Source of the DNA: Bifidobacterium phasiani | Lineage (GTDB): Bacteria; Actinomycetota; Actinomycetes; Actinomycetales; Bifidobacteriaceae | Assembly: GCF_019331775.1 (NCBI RefSeq) | Contig: NZ_JAHBBD010000001.1 | Location: 62,001 to 126,000 of the forward strand | Length of the DNA stretch: 64,000 nt | Direction: 5' to 3' | In this document: positions 46,535-56,276 of the stretch, piece after piece | Layout: every line of letters begins with the position of its first letter | Numbering within the stretch: the first letter of the stretch is position 1 | Program-made: the position numbers and the translations under genes | The notes under the pieces: model-generated | Told to the model about the DNA's origin: nothing | Databases searched by the model: none | Seen by the model: only the letters and a program-made list of their open reading frames with translations

Positions 46535-47518
46535 TCACTTCGCGGCGCCCTCCACCGAGCGCGTCCGGACGATGCTGGCGACCGCGGCGCCGCCGATGGC
46601 GACGACGATGACCGCCAGCGACAGCCACGTGGGCACCTCGGGCACCCAGTCCAGGTGCCGCCCGCCGTTGATGAACGGCAGCGTGTTGCCGTGCAGCGCC
46701 TCCAGGATCAGCTTGACGCCGATGAACGCCAGCACGACCGACAGCCCGACCGGCAGATACACCAGCCGGTCCAGCAGCGCGCCGAGCAGGAAGTACAGCT
46801 GCTGCAGGCCGAGCAGCGCGAACACGTTCGAGGTGAACACGATGAACGGGTCCTTGGTCAGGCCGAAGATCGCCGGGATCGAGTCGAAGGCGAACAGCAC
46901 GTCGGTGGTGCCGATGGCGAGGAACACGACCACCAGCGGCGTCCAGAACGGCACGCCGTCCCTCACGGTGCGCAGATGCGTGCCGTCGTATTCGTCGGTG
47001 ATGCGCATCACCCGGCGCAGCGCGCGGATCAGGCCGTTCTCGTGGTACTCCTCGTCGTCGTCCCCGCCGGCCACCAGCTTGACCGCGGTGACGATCAGGA
47101 ACGCGCCGAACAGGAAGAACACCCAGGTGAACCGGGTGATGATCGCCGAGCCGACCAGGATGAAGCACCCGCGCAGGATCAGCGCGACGGTGATGCCGAC
47201 GCTGAGCACGTACTTCTGCATGATCTTCGGCACCGCGAAGTTCGACATGATGATGACGAACACGAACAGGTTGTCGACGCTGAGGCTGTATTCGGTCAGC
47301 CAGCCCGAGTAGAACTCGATCGCGGGGCCGGAGCCGGCGACCGCCCACATCAGCGCGCCGAAGACCAGCGCCATCACGACGAAGAACGCGATGTGGCGCA
47401 CGCACTCCGCGGTGCTGGGGACATGCGGCTTCCTGCCGATGACGAACAGGTCGACGACGAAGAACGCGGCGAGCACGACGAACGTGGCCACCATGAATGC
47501 TGTGGGTGTTTCGGACAT
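46535..47518 (-). CDS. TerC-family integral membrane protein
   Basis: 327 aa with seven or more membrane segments. Landmarks: LTEYSLSVDNLFVFVIIMSN near residue 75 and TTDVLFAFDSIPAIFGLTKD near 200, the paired S-x-D-N / F-D-S-I-P motifs of TerC/Alx proteins, which in other bacteria export manganese or load Mn2+ enzymes at the membrane. I chose ATG 47518 (M-S-E-T-P-T-A-F); GGAGG sits only one base before it, so a GTG at 47548 is possible. A link to metal homeostasis is inferred from the family. Confidence 0.88.
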   Translation of the reverse strand: MSETPTAFMVATFVVLAAFFVVDLFVIGRKPHVPSTAECVRHIAFFVVMALVFGALMWAVAGSGPAIEFYSGWLTEYSLSVDNLFVFVIIMSNFAVPKIMQKYVLSVGITVALILRGCFILVGSAIITRFTWVFFLFGAFLIVTAVKLVAGGDDDEEYHENGLIRALRRVMRITDEYDGTHLRTVRDGVPFWTPLVVVFLAIGTTDVLFAFDSIPAIFGLTKDPFIVFTSNVFALLGLQQLYFLLGALLDRLVYLPVGLSVVLAFIGVKLILEALHGNTLPFINGGRHLDWVPEVPTWLSLAVIVVAIGGAAVASIVRTRSVEGAAK

Positions 47519-47579
47519 ACCTCCACAGCCTACGCAGGGCATCGACACCGGAGCTTCGGCGGGCCCGCCGGGCGCTCCC

Positions 47580-49691
47580 CTACCGCTTGGCCTCGGTGAT
47601 CTGCCGCAGCTCCTTCTTCAGGTCGCGGATCTCGTCGCGCAGGCGGGCCGCGAGCTCGAACTGCAGCTGCTCGGCCGCCGTGTGCATCTGCTCGCTGAGC
47701 TGGCGGATGAGCTCGGCCAGGTCCTGGGCCGGCAGCCCGGCGCGCAGCAGGGCCTCGCGGTTGCGCTTCGACTCCTCGTCGCCGATGGCGGGCACGCCCA
47801 GATGCGAGTTGCCGGCCTTGCCGGCGTTGCGGTAGCCGCCCTCCAGCAGGGTCTGCGTGTCGACGTCCTCCTTGGCGAGCATGTCGTTGACGTCGCTGAT
47901 CTTCTTGATCAGCGGCTTCGGATCGATGCCGTGCTCGGTGTTGTAGGCGATCTGCTTGTCGCGGCGGCGGTTCGTCTCGTCGATGGCCAGGTGCATCGCC
48001 TCGGTGATCTCGTCGGCGTACATGATGACCGTGCCGGACACGTTGCGCGCCGCGCGGCCGATGGTCTGGATCAGCGAGCGGTACGACCTGAGGAAGCCCT
48101 CCTTGTCGGCGTCCAGGATGGCGACCAGGGAGACCTCGGGCAGGTCGAGGCCCTCGCGCAGCAGGTTGATGCCGACGATCACGTCGATCTTGCCCTCGCG
48201 CAGCTCGCGCAGCAGCTCGACACGCCGCAGCGTGTCGACGTCGGAGTGCAGGTACTCGACCTTGATGCCGCGTTCGAGCAGGTAGTCGGTCAGGTCCTCG
48301 GCCATCTTCTTGGTGAGTGTGGTCACCAGCGTGCGCTCGTTGCGCGCCACGCGGTCCTTGATCTCGGCGAGCAGGTCGTCGACCTGCCCCTCGACCGGCC
48401 TGACCTCGATCCTGGGATCGACCAGGCCGGTCGGGCGGATGATCTGCTCGACCACGCCGTCGGACAGGCCGAGCTCGTAGTCGCCCGGGGTCGCGGACAG
48501 GTACACGGTCTGGCCGACGCGGTCGAGGAACTCCGGCCATTTGAGCGGGCGGTTGTCCATCGCGCTGGGCAGGCGGAACCCGTATTCGACCAGCGTGCGC
48601 TTGCGGCTCGCGTCGCCCTCGTACATCGCGCCGATCTGCGGGACGGTGACGTGCGACTCGTCGATCACCAGCAGGAAGTCGTCCGGGAAGAAGTCCAGCA
48701 GCGTGTGCGGCGGCGTGCCGGGGTCGCGGCCGTCGAAATGCCGCGAGTAGTTCTCCACGCCGGAGCAGGTGCCGATCTGCGCGAGCATCTCCAGGTCGTA
48801 GTTGGTGCGCATGGTCAGGCGCTGGGCCTCCAGCTCCTTGTTCTGCCGGCGCAGCTCGGCCACGCGCTCGTCCAGTTCCTGGCGGATCTGCTTGATCGCC
48901 CGCTCCATGCGCTCCGGGCCGGCCACGTAGTGCGAGGCCGGGAAGATGTGGGTTTCGGCGACATGCTCGATGACGTCGCCGGTCAACGGGTGCAGCGTGG
49001 AGATCCTGTCGATCTCGTCGCCGAAGAACTCGATGCGCACGGCCAGCTCCTCGTACACGGGGATGATCTCGACCGTGTCGCCGCGCACGCGGAACGTGCC
49101 GCGGGTGAAGGCGATGTCGTTGCGCTTGTACTGCATGTCGACGAAGGTGCGCAGCAGCGTGTCGCGGTCGAGCTGCTGCCCCTCCTTGAGGAAGAGCATG
49201 CGCCCGGCGTACTCCTCCGGCGTGCCCAGGCCGTAGATGCACGAGACCGTGGCCACGACCACGCAGTCGCGCCGCGTGAGCAGGTTCGCGGTGGCCGCGT
49301 GGCGCAGGCGCTCCACGTCGTCGTTGATGTTCGAGTCCTTCTCGATGTACGTGTCGGTCTGCGGGATGTACGCCTCGGGCTGGTAGTAGTCGTAGTAGCT
49401 CACGAAGTAGCTCACCGCGTTGTCCGGCATCAGCTCGCGGAACTCGGCGCACAGCTGCGCCGCCAGCGTCTTGTTCGGCTCGATGATCAGCGTCGGGCGC
49501 TGCAGGCGCTCGATCAGCCACGCCGTCGTCGCCGTCTTGCCGGTGCCGGTGGCGCCCATGAGCACGACGTCGTTCTCGCCGTTCTCGATGCGCGTGGCCA
49601 GCTCCTCGATGGCCTGCGGCTGGTCGCCGGACGGCTTGTACGGCGATTTGACCACGAACGGCCTGTTGCTGCGCTCGATGTTGAATCCCAT
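47580..49691 (-). CDS. uvrB: Excinuclease ABC subunit B
   Basis: 703 aa. It verifies damage and loads UvrC in nucleotide excision repair. Walker [15 protein letters not shown] near residue 50, the beta-hairpin region, helicase motifs with [10 protein letters not shown] and QTIGRAARN, and a C-terminal UVR domain ([20 protein letters not shown]). The ATG at 49691 matches the family start [14 protein letters not shown] and has GAGGCAGGG upstream; the longer frame to 49811 would overlap coaE. It follows coaE by 34 bp, a frequent actinobacterial order. Confidence 0.97.
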   Translation of the reverse strand: MGFNIERSNRPFVVKSPYKPSGDQPQAIEELATRIENGENDVVLMGATGTGKTATTAWLIERLQRPTLIIEPNKTLAAQLCAEFRELMPDNAVSYFVSYYDYYQPEAYIPQTDTYIEKDSNINDDVERLRHAATANLLTRRDCVVVATVSCIYGLGTPEEYAGRMLFLKEGQQLDRDTLLRTFVDMQYKRNDIAFTRGTFRVRGDTVEIIPVYEELAVRIEFFGDEIDRISTLHPLTGDVIEHVAETHIFPASHYVAGPERMERAIKQIRQELDERVAELRRQNKELEAQRLTMRTNYDLEMLAQIGTCSGVENYSRHFDGRDPGTPPHTLLDFFPDDFLLVIDESHVTVPQIGAMYEGDASRKRTLVEYGFRLPSAMDNRPLKWPEFLDRVGQTVYLSATPGDYELGLSDGVVEQIIRPTGLVDPRIEVRPVEGQVDDLLAEIKDRVARNERTLVTTLTKKMAEDLTDYLLERGIKVEYLHSDVDTLRRVELLRELREGKIDVIVGINLLREGLDLPEVSLVAILDADKEGFLRSYRSLIQTIGRAARNVSGTVIMYADEITEAMHLAIDETNRRRDKQIAYNTEHGIDPKPLIKKISDVNDMLAKEDVDTQTLLEGGYRNAGKAGNSHLGVPAIGDEESKRNREALLRAGLPAQDLAELIRQLSEQMHTAAEQLQFELAARLRDEIRDLKKELRQITEAKR

Positions 49692-49725
49692 GCCCTGCCT
49701 CTCGTAGTTCGACGCCGCGACCGGA

Positions 49726-50400
49726 TCACGCCCGCGGCCGCCACGCGGCGGCGGGACCGGCCTGCCGCGCCCGCTCCGCCTCGCCCCGCCAGCGTGCGAC
49801 CAGTGTATCAATAGATTCGAACATTTGTTCCATCGGCCGCGTCGAATCGACGACGGCGTCGGCCACGGCCTCGCGCTCGGCGCGCGTCGACTGGTGGCGG
49901 ATGCGGCCCTCGGCCTGCCCGCGCGTCATGCCCCGGGTGGCCATCATGCGTTCGACGCGCGTGCGCTCGGGCGCCTCCACCGTGACGATGTGGTCGAAGG
50001 CGAACGGCATGTCGCCCAGCACCTCCGCCAGCAGCGGCACGTCGTGCACGACGACCCCCCCGCACCCCACCGCGACCAGCCCGCGCTCGGCGCGCGCCGC
50101 CTCGGCGTAGATCAGCGGATGCTCGATGGCGTCGAGCCGCTCGCGCGCATCCGGCGCGGCGTCGGGGCCGAAGACGCGCTCGGCCATCCAGGCGCGGTCG
50201 AGCCGGCCGTCGGCCCCGATGCAGCCGGGGCCGAACTCCGCGGCGATGCGCCGCAGCCCCTCCCCGCCGGGTTCGACGACGCGGCGGGCCAGCTCGTCGT
50301 AGTCGACGACGGCGACGCCCGACTCGCGCAGATGGCCCGCCACCGTGCTCTTGCCGGCGGCGATTCCGCCAGTCAGGCCGATCCGTATGATGCGTTCCAC
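49726..50400 (-). CDS. coaE: Dephospho-CoA kinase
   Basis: 224 aa. Last step of CoA synthesis: ATP-dependent phosphorylation of the 3'-OH of dephospho-CoA. P-loop [18 protein letters not shown] at residues 7-24, [14 protein letters not shown] near 33, and the lid [17 protein letters not shown] near 150. Upstream of uvrB on the same strand. A run of seven C inside the gene (near 50054) is too short to suggest slippage. The ATG directly follows the terminator region of the preceding gene; the promoter is probably within 50401-50475. Confidence 0.95.
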   Translation of the reverse strand: MERIIRIGLTGGIAAGKSTVAGHLRESGVAVVDYDELARRVVEPGGEGLRRIAAEFGPGCIGADGRLDRAWMAERVFGPDAAPDARERLDAIEHPLIYAEAARAERGLVAVGCGGVVVHDVPLLAEVLGDMPFAFDHIVTVEAPERTRVERMMATRGMTRGQAEGRIRHQSTRAEREAVADAVVDSTRPMEQMFESIDTLVARWRGEAERARQAGPAAAWRPRA

Positions 50401-50402
50401 GC

Positions 50403-50438
50403 AAAAAATCGTACATCCCGATGCGGGGATGCACGATT
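50403..50438 (-). terminator. Intrinsic terminator after the oxidoreductase gene
   Basis: Minus strand: AATCGTGCATCCCC pairs with GGGATGTACGATT and is followed by TTTTTG, 37 nt past the stop of the gene at 50476. Confidence 0.7.
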
Positions 50439-50475
50439 CGGCGATTCGGATCCGGATGCGCCGCGGCGCGGCCGC

Positions 50476-50997
50476 CTAGGCGGTCAGGCGCGCGGCGTAC
50501 TCGGCGGCGGCGGATTCCAGCTCGGCGTCGCTCAGGTTCAGCGCGCCGTGGATCGCGAACGGCCTGAGCCAGGTCATGCCGATGTGCCGGGCGGTGGTCT
50601 CCAGCGGCTTGAGCAGCTCGGGGCCGGTGACGCCGAACTCGCCGTCGTGGCGGTACTTCTCGATCGGACCGCCGACGCTGACGGCCACCATCAGCTCCTT
50701 GCCGTGCAGCCTGTCGCCGCCGGCGCCGTAGGCCCAGCCGTGCTCGAGCACCACGTCCTCCCACTGCTTGAGCAGGGCGGGGGTGCTGTACCAGTAGAAC
50801 GGGAACTGCCACACCACGCGGTCGGCGGCGAGCAGCGCCTCCTGCTCGGCCTTGACGTCAATGTCGAAGTCGGGGTACAGCGCGTACTCGTCGCGCACGG
50901 TGACGCCGTCGAGCCCCTGCGCCTCGGCGACCAGTCGCGCGTTGACGCGCGAGCCGTCATGCAGATGCGGGTGGAAGGCCAGCACCAGTGTCGTCAT
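50476..50997 (-). CDS. Flavodoxin-fold NAD(P)H oxidoreductase (KefF/MdaB-like)
   Basis: 173 aa. FMN-binding flavodoxin-like fold: VLAFHPHLHDGSRVNARLVA at the start, ADRVVWQFPFYWYSTPALLK near residue 60 and KELMVAVSVGGPIEKY near 98. It resembles quinone or nitro-reductases of the KefF/MdaB/YwrO group. Probably cytoplasmic detoxification of electrophiles or quinones. It is transcribed divergently from a TetR regulator with a shared operator in the gap, so it is probably the regulated target. SD GAAGGAGGAC precedes the ATG. Confidence 0.85.
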   Translation of the reverse strand: MTTLVLAFHPHLHDGSRVNARLVAEAQGLDGVTVRDEYALYPDFDIDVKAEQEALLAADRVVWQFPFYWYSTPALLKQWEDVVLEHGWAYGAGGDRLHGKELMVAVSVGGPIEKYRHDGEFGVTGPELLKPLETTARHIGMTWLRPFAIHGALNLSDAELESAAAEYAARLTA

Positions 50998-51036
50998 TGT
51001 CGTCCTCCTTCGGCGACCTGCGTCGCCACGATGATT

Positions 51037-51058
51037 TTAGTTACACTCTGTAACCTAA
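51037..51058. promoter_or_regulatory. Operator between the oxidoreductase and TetR genes
   Basis: GTTACA-CTC-TGTAAC perfect inverted repeat flanked by TTA and CTAA, in the 180-bp gap between divergent genes. TetR repressors bind such dyads over both promoters. Confidence 0.6.
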
Positions 51059-51178
51059 AAAGATGATATAACTCGTTGTGTTTCCTGTCAACGCTGTCGA
51101 CCGCTATAATCGTCAGCGTCACGACGAATGGCGGGCGGCGGCGGGCGCCGCGCCGCACCAGCGAAGGAGAGGACGGGG

Positions 51179-51841
51179 ATGGCGGATTTCGTCCGGGCGC
51201 GCAGCGCCGAACACAAGCGGGAGCGCATGGGCGAGATCAAGGCCGCCGCGCGCGACCTGTTCGCCACGCGCCCCTACCACGAGATCACGCTGTCGACGAT
51301 CGCCGAACGGCTGTCCTGGACGCGCGCGAACCTCTACAAGTACGTGACGAGCAAGGAGGAGGTCTTCCTGGAGCTGTGCGCCGACGCGATGGGGGCGTAC
51401 TTCGACGCGCTCGACGCGGCGTTCCCGACGGGGTGCGGATACGGGCCGGACACGATCGCGCAGGTGTGGACCGGCATCATCGCCGCGCACCGCGACTACC
51501 TGCGCTACTGCGACATCCTGCCCTCGATCATCGAGACCAACGTGTCGGTGGACCGGCTCGCCGCGTTCAAGACGCGCTACTACGGGTGGACGGACCGCTT
51601 CGCCGCCACGCTGCGCGGGCTGCTCGGCATCGACGCCGAGCGGGCCTACGACCTGTTCCTCGCGGTCCACTACCATGCGGTCGGCATCGACGGCCTGGGG
51701 CGATGGAACCCCTTGGTCGAGGACGCGCTGCAGCGGGCGGGCATCGTCCCGCCGGCCATCGATTTCCGGGACAACGTCGCCGAATTCATCCGCGCGATGA
51801 TCGCCCACTACGCCCCGGAGCGCCGAGCGGGCGAGGTCTGA
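51179..51841 (+). CDS. TetR-family regulator
   Basis: 220 aa. N-terminal HTH (FATRPYHEITLSTIAERLSW, then TRANLYKYVTSKEEVF), followed by a helical ligand domain with aromatic-rich helices (IEGLGRW-type segments, GIDGLGRWNPLVED). ATG at 51179 has AAGGAGA 10 nt upstream. Divergent from the flavodoxin-like oxidoreductase gene, with a palindrome between, so it most likely represses that gene until a ligand binds. The ligand is unknown. Confidence 0.88.
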   Translation: MADFVRARSAEHKRERMGEIKAAARDLFATRPYHEITLSTIAERLSWTRANLYKYVTSKEEVFLELCADAMGAYFDALDAAFPTGCGYGPDTIAQVWTGIIAAHRDYLRYCDILPSIIETNVSVDRLAAFKTRYYGWTDRFAATLRGLLGIDAERAYDLFLAVHYHAVGIDGLGRWNPLVEDALQRAGIVPPAIDFRDNVAEFIRAMIAHYAPERRAGEV

Positions 51842-52180
51842 CGAGGGGCCGACGACACAAGTCCCGGGGCGCATGGACCACCCGATTCATCGGCCCACGG
51901 GGCGACGCCGCAAGATTCGGCCGGCCTGCGGCGACGGGTCCGCGCGGGGCGGACGACCGACACCGCGACACGCCGAAGGCGGTCGCAGACTTCGCATGAT
52001 GGTCCGCGGGCAATGGCGGATTGCGGCCGATCGGCGCAGCTTATACCCCGAAGTCCGCGGAGCCCCGCACCGGACACCCCACCGGCGCCCCCATGCCAGG
52101 CATTCCGCCACTCCGCACCGGACCGCTACCCCGCCCCCCAGGCCGGCCATCCGGCCATCGGGTCCCGGTCACAGACGACA
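51842..52180. other. Gene-free stretch between tetR and rpsA
   Basis: No gene or clear repeat on either strand. GC-rich, many C runs; only the rpsA terminator follows. Confidence 0.4.
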
Positions 52181-52212
52181 AAAAGACCCCCGACCAAAGC
52201 GGTCGGGGGTCC
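52181..52212 (-). terminator. Intrinsic terminator of rpsA
   Basis: Minus strand: GACCCCCGACC/GGTCGGGGGTC with a 5-nt loop, then TTTTTGT, 19 nt after the rpsA stop. A textbook terminator. Confidence 0.9.
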
Positions 52213-52230
52213 GTTCAGTCAGCTATCGGC

Positions 52231-53706
52231 TCACTTCTTGCCGAGCAGCTGGTCGCGCAGGGCGGCGAGCTGATCGGAATCGGCGAGGGTGCCGGTGGAG
52301 GTGGACTCGGACGAGTAGTTCGAGACCTCCTCGACACGCTCCTGACGGGAGCCCTGGCCATCGGCGGCGGCGGACTCGGCCGCGTGCTCGATCTCCTTGG
52401 CCACGAACTCCTTGTGCTCCTCCCACAGGTCGTGGGCGGCCGCGTACTGCGACTCCCACTCCTCGCGCTGCTTCTCGAAGCCGGCGATCCACTCGTTGGT
52501 CTCCGGGTCGAAGCCCTCGGGGTACTTGTAGTTGCCCTGCTCGTCGTACTCGGCCGGCATGCCGTACAGCGCCGGATCGAAGTCCTCGGAGGCCGGGTCG
52601 ACGGAGTCGTTGGCCTGCTTGAGGGACAGGGAGATGCGGCGGCGATCCAGGTCGACGTCGATCACCTTGACGAACACGATCTCGCCCGGCTTGACCACGG
52701 TCTCCGGGTTCTCGACGTGGCGGTTGGCCAGCTCGGAGATGTGGACCAGGCCCTCGATGCCGTCCTCGACGGAGATGAACACGCCGAACTGGACGATCTT
52801 GGTGACCTTGCCCTTGACGATCTGGCCGGGGACGTGGGTGCGGGCGAAGCGCTGCCACGGATCCTCCTGGGTCGCCTTGAGCGACAGCGAGATGCGCTCG
52901 CGGTCCAGATCGACGTCGAGCACCTCGACGGTGACCTTGTCGCCGACCTTGACGACCTCGGACGGGTGGTCGATGTGCTTCCAGGACAGCTCGGAGACGT
53001 GGATCAGGCCGTCCACGCCGCCCAGGTCGACGAACGCGCCGAAGTTGACGATGGAGGACACCACGCCCTCGCGGATCTGGCCCTTCTTGAGCTGCGAGAG
53101 GAAGGTCTCGCGCACCTCGGACTGGGTCTCCTCGAGGTACTGGCGGCGGGACAGGACCACGTTGTTGCGGTTCTTGTCGAGCTCGAGGATCTTGGCCTTG
53201 ATCTTCTGGCCGATGTACGGGGACAGGTCGCGCACGCGACGCATCTCGACCAGCGACGCCGGCAGGAAGCCACGAAGGCCGATGTCGACGATGAGGCCGC
53301 CCTTGACGGCTTCGATGACGGTGCCCTCGACGACGCCGTCGGCCTCCTTGATCTTCTCGATGTCGCCCCAGGCGCGCTCGTACTGGGCACGCTTCTTGGA
53401 CAGGATCAGACGGCCTTCCTTGTCCTCCTTGGTGACGACAAGGGCCTCGATGGTGTCGCCGACTTCGACGACCTCGTCCGGATCGACGTCCTTCTTGATG
53501 GAAAGCTCGCGGGAGGGAATGACGCCCTCGGTCTTGTAGCCGATGTCGAGCAGAACCTCGTCGCGATCGACCTTGACGACGGTACCCTCGACCAGATCAC
53601 CATCGTCGAAGTTCTTGATGGTGGAATCGACTGCCTTGATGAAGTCCTCCTCGGTGCCGATGTCGTTGATCGCGACCTTGGTGACTTCGCTGTTGTTCTG
53701 TGCCAT
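52231..53706 (-). CDS. rpsA: Ribosomal protein S1
   Basis: 491 aa. It binds mRNA to the 30S subunit. Four S1 (OB-fold) repeats are visible: GDLVEGTVVKVDRDEVLLDI (about 36), GVVEGTVIEAVKGGLIVDIG (about 124), GVVSSIVNFGAFVDLGGVDG (about 208) and KGKVTKIVQFGVFISVEDGI (about 293), each leading to an LS-x-K or similar end. The C-terminal 130 residues are acidic and disordered. Four repeats is the actinobacterial form. The ATG begins MAQNNSEVTKVAIND. Codon bias is strong, as expected. Confidence 0.97.
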   Translation of the reverse strand: MAQNNSEVTKVAINDIGTEEDFIKAVDSTIKNFDDGDLVEGTVVKVDRDEVLLDIGYKTEGVIPSRELSIKKDVDPDEVVEVGDTIEALVVTKEDKEGRLILSKKRAQYERAWGDIEKIKEADGVVEGTVIEAVKGGLIVDIGLRGFLPASLVEMRRVRDLSPYIGQKIKAKILELDKNRNNVVLSRRQYLEETQSEVRETFLSQLKKGQIREGVVSSIVNFGAFVDLGGVDGLIHVSELSWKHIDHPSEVVKVGDKVTVEVLDVDLDRERISLSLKATQEDPWQRFARTHVPGQIVKGKVTKIVQFGVFISVEDGIEGLVHISELANRHVENPETVVKPGEIVFVKVIDVDLDRRRISLSLKQANDSVDPASEDFDPALYGMPAEYDEQGNYKYPEGFDPETNEWIAGFEKQREEWESQYAAAHDLWEEHKEFVAKEIEHAAESAAADGQGSRQERVEEVSNYSSESTSTGTLADSDQLAALRDQLLGKK

Positions 53707-53851
53707 TAACTGTGGTTTCTGTAACTAGATGGGTGGATAATATCGTTCTTCAGTTATGCGCGCATGCCGATACGGCACACACATGGTGCAACGATACTAG
53801 AAACCGTGGTCAACACGGCCGATCCGACGAAAAACGACACGCCCGAAATAT

Positions 53852-54730
53852 TCAGGCGGCCCTCCGCTCGGCCATCTCGACGACGTTCGCCAGCAGCATG
53901 GCGCGGGTCATCGGCCCCACGCCGCCCGGGTTCGGCGTGTACGCCGAGGACAGCCCGTAGCACTCCGGGCTGACGTCGCCCTTGATGCGGTAGCGCCCGG
54001 CGGCCTCGTCCCAGACCCGGGAGACGCCGACGTCGACCAGCACCGCGCCCGGCTTGACGAACTCGGGGCGCACGAAGCCGGCCGACCCCACGGCGGCCAC
54101 GACCACGTCGGCCCGGCAGATCTGCTCGGCCACGTCCGGGGTGCCGGTGTGGCACAGGGTCACCGTGGCGTCGACGCCGCGGCGGGTCAGCAGCAGGCCG
54201 ATGGTGCGCCCGATCGTGATGCCGCGGCCAAGCACGCACACGTGCCGGCCCGCCAGGTCGATGCCGTAGTGGTCGAGCAGCGCCAGCACGCCGCGCGGCG
54301 TGCACGGCAGCGGCGTGTCGATGGCTCCTCCGACGTGCAGCACGAGCTCGCCCAGGTTGTAGGGGTGCATGCCGTCCGCGTCCTTGGCCGGGTCGATCCG
54401 GTCGATCACGGCGTTGGCGTCCACGCCGTCGGGCAGCGGCAGCTGGACGATGAACCCCGTGCACGCCGGATCGGCGTTCAGCGACTCGACGGCTTCGACG
54501 ATCCGGTCCTGGGTGGCCTGCGCCGGCAGGTCGCAGCGGATGGAGCGGATGCCCACCTCGGCGCAGTCGGTGTGCTTGCCGGCGACGTAGCGCACCGAAC
54601 CGGGGTCCTCGCCCACCAGCAGGGTGCCCAGGCCGGGGGTGACGCCGCGGCCGCGCAGCGCCGCCACACGCCTGGCCAGGTCGGCCTTGATCGCCGCCGA
54701 CACGAGCTTGCCGTCGAGTTTGGTGGGCAT
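53852..54730 (-). CDS. folD: Methylenetetrahydrofolate dehydrogenase/cyclohydrolase
   Basis: 292 aa. It interconverts 5,10-methylene-, methenyl- and 10-formyl-tetrahydrofolate with NADP. Motifs: [20 protein letters not shown] near residue 47 (catalytic Lys in the GKHTDC segment, in place of the usual Y-x-x-x-K), [13 protein letters not shown] near 95, [11 protein letters not shown] near 115, and [16 protein letters not shown] near 165 (NADP-binding). The C-terminus has [13 protein letters not shown]. Single gene upstream of rpsA's region and divergent from znuA. Confidence 0.95.
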   Translation of the reverse strand: MPTKLDGKLVSAAIKADLARRVAALRGRGVTPGLGTLLVGEDPGSVRYVAGKHTDCAEVGIRSIRCDLPAQATQDRIVEAVESLNADPACTGFIVQLPLPDGVDANAVIDRIDPAKDADGMHPYNLGELVLHVGGAIDTPLPCTPRGVLALLDHYGIDLAGRHVCVLGRGITIGRTIGLLLTRRGVDATVTLCHTGTPDVAEQICRADVVVAAVGSAGFVRPEFVKPGAVLVDVGVSRVWDEAAGRYRIKGDVSPECYGLSSAYTPNPGGVGPMTRAMLLANVVEMAERRAA

Positions 54731-54757
54731 GTGAACTCTCCTTATGGTCGTCGTCCG

Positions 54758-54773
54758 CTACTATGCATCGTAG
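54758..54773. promoter_or_regulatory. Short palindrome between folD and znuA
   Basis: CTACTATGCATCGTAG, a 16-bp palindrome with one mismatched pair, in the divergent gap. It does not resemble the Zur-like box at 56208 closely. Possible operator. Confidence 0.3.
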
Positions 54774-54850
54774 GTTATCGTGGATGCATGCCGCATCGGT
54801 CCATCAAGTTGTAGCAGGACCGCAGGGCAACGTGAGGAAGGCGGTTGGCT

Positions 54851-55891
54851 ATGAACGTCGCGGAACATCGGTTCGGCAGGATCGTCGCGTGCGTCGCCGC
54901 GCTCGGCCTGGCGCTGGGGGCGGGCGCGTGCGGCCCGGACGACGCGCGGGAGCCTCAGGACGACCCGGTCGAGCAGGCCTCGGAGCCGATCGTCGTGGTC
55001 GCCTCCGTCAACCAGTGGGGCTCGCTCGCCGAGCAGATCGGCGGCGAGGACGTGCAGGTCACCTCGATCGTGAACACCACGGCCGTGGACGCCCACGACT
55101 TCGAGCCGCAGACCGCCGACGTGGCGGCGCTGCAGCAGGCCGAGGTCGTCGTCTCCAACGGCGCCGGCTACGACGCGTGGGCCACCGCGAGCCTCACCGG
55201 CGACGCCGCGTCGGTCTCCGCGGCGGAGACCGTCGGCGCGATGACCGGCGACAACCCGCATCTGTGGTTCTCCAAGGACGCCCGCAACGGCATGGCCACC
55301 GAGCTCGCCGAGGCGTTCTCCAAGGCGCGCCCCGACAAGCGAGAGGAGTTCGAGAGCCGCCTGGCCGCCTGGAAGGAGCAGGAGGCCGAGGTCGAGCAGG
55401 CCATGGACGACTTCTCAGCCGCCCACCCCGACGCGACCTACGCGGCCACCGAGGCGGTGGCGTACTACCTCATGTCGGACCTCGGGTTCGAGGACCTCAC
55501 CCCCCAGGGGTATGCGCAGGCCGCCGCGAACGAGGGCGAGCCCGCGCCCGCCGATCTGCAGGAGTTCCAGGAGCTGCTCGAGTCGCGCGGCGTGGACATG
55601 CTCGTCAACAACACCCAGCAGGCCGGCGACACGACCAACATGATCACCGGCACCGCCGGGCGCGCCGGGGTCCCGGTGCTCGACGTCAGCGAGCAGATGC
55701 CCGAGGACTGCGCGGACCTGACCGCGTGGATCGCCTCGCTGGTCAAATCGATCGACGCGCTGTTCGCCACGGACGAGACGGCGGACGACGCCACGTCGGG
55801 CGACGCGACGACCGGGGACGGGGACGGCGCGACGACCGGGGACGGCACGACCGCGCCGTCGAACGAGGGCCAGAGCGACCCGGCCGCCTGA
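54851..55891 (+). CDS. znuA: Zinc/manganese ABC transporter substrate-binding lipoprotein
   Basis: 346 aa. Lipoprotein signal with lipobox LGAGAC at residues 24-29. A ZnuA-like (cluster A-I) fold: VVVASVNQWGSLAEQIGGED, AVDAHDFEPQTADV (metal-ligand His), NPHLWFSKDAR (second His) and ATEAVAYYLMSDLGF, then NNTQQAGDTTNM. It captures Zn2+ or Mn2+ outside the membrane and delivers it to the permease. The ATG at 54851 has AGGAAGG 9 nt upstream; a TTG at 54845 is discarded. The C-terminus is a DATTGDGDGATTGDG-type low-complexity tail. ABC and permease genes follow after a 385-bp repeat-containing gap. Confidence 0.9.
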   Translation: MNVAEHRFGRIVACVAALGLALGAGACGPDDAREPQDDPVEQASEPIVVVASVNQWGSLAEQIGGEDVQVTSIVNTTAVDAHDFEPQTADVAALQQAEVVVSNGAGYDAWATASLTGDAASVSAAETVGAMTGDNPHLWFSKDARNGMATELAEAFSKARPDKREEFESRLAAWKEQEAEVEQAMDDFSAAHPDATYAATEAVAYYLMSDLGFEDLTPQGYAQAAANEGEPAPADLQEFQELLESRGVDMLVNNTQQAGDTTNMITGTAGRAGVPVLDVSEQMPEDCADLTAWIASLVKSIDALFATDETADDATSGDATTGDGDGATTGDGTTAPSNEGQSDPAA

Positions 55892-55985
55892 GGACGGCGG
55901 CGTCGGGCGCGGCCTTCCGTCGCGCCGGTCGATCGAACGAATGGCCGATGATTCCTTCGTCGACGGCTCTCCCGTTGACGGCCCC

Positions 55986-56120
55986 CAACCAGCGTCTTCC
56001 TTCGTCTTCCTTTCCTTCGTCTTCCTTTCCGTCGGCATTCCTCCTGCCGGCTTCCCCTCCGTCGGCTTCCCTTTCATCGGATTTCCGCCCGTCGGTCGCT
56101 TTCCCTTCGGCTTCCCTTCC
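55986..56120 (+). repeat. 15-bp minisatellite between znuA and znuC
   Basis: About eight units with a 15-bp period, the first two identical (TTCGTCTTCCTTTCC at 56001-56015 and 56016-56030), later ones diverging (GTCGGCATTCCTCCT, GCCGGCTTCCCCTCC, GTCGGCTTCCCTTTC...). Plus strand is pyrimidine-rich. Translated, it gives five-residue repeats on both strands, but there is no ribosome binding site that would make it a gene. Confidence 0.8.
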
Positions 56121-56207
56121 CGTCGGGCACCTTACCATCGGCGATTCTCCCGCCGGGCGATCCGAGACAATCCCCTCCAGCGGCCCCTCCGCCGGCATCC
56201 CTCTAAT

Positions 56208-56222
56208 TGAGAATGATTGTCA
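56208..56222. promoter_or_regulatory. Zur/Fur-like operator upstream of znuC
   Basis: TGAGAATGATTGTCA, a near-perfect 7-1-7 dyad matching the usual Zur/Fur-family box, 55 bp before the znuC ATG. It suggests zinc-repressed transcription of znuCB from its own promoter. Confidence 0.65.
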
Positions 56223-56276
56223 GCCTCATTTGCAATACTGTTCGGCGACACCTCGCAGTCGGAAGGACCCGATCCC

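Noticed and set aside
50040..50075. C7 run in coaE as a phase-variation tract
   Set aside because: Too short for frequent slippage, and coaE is essential and intact.
55941..56210. An 89-aa repeat protein (GFPxV repeats) between znuA and znuC
   Set aside because: No Shine-Dalgarno, and both strands are open because of the 15-bp periodicity. Treated as a DNA minisatellite.
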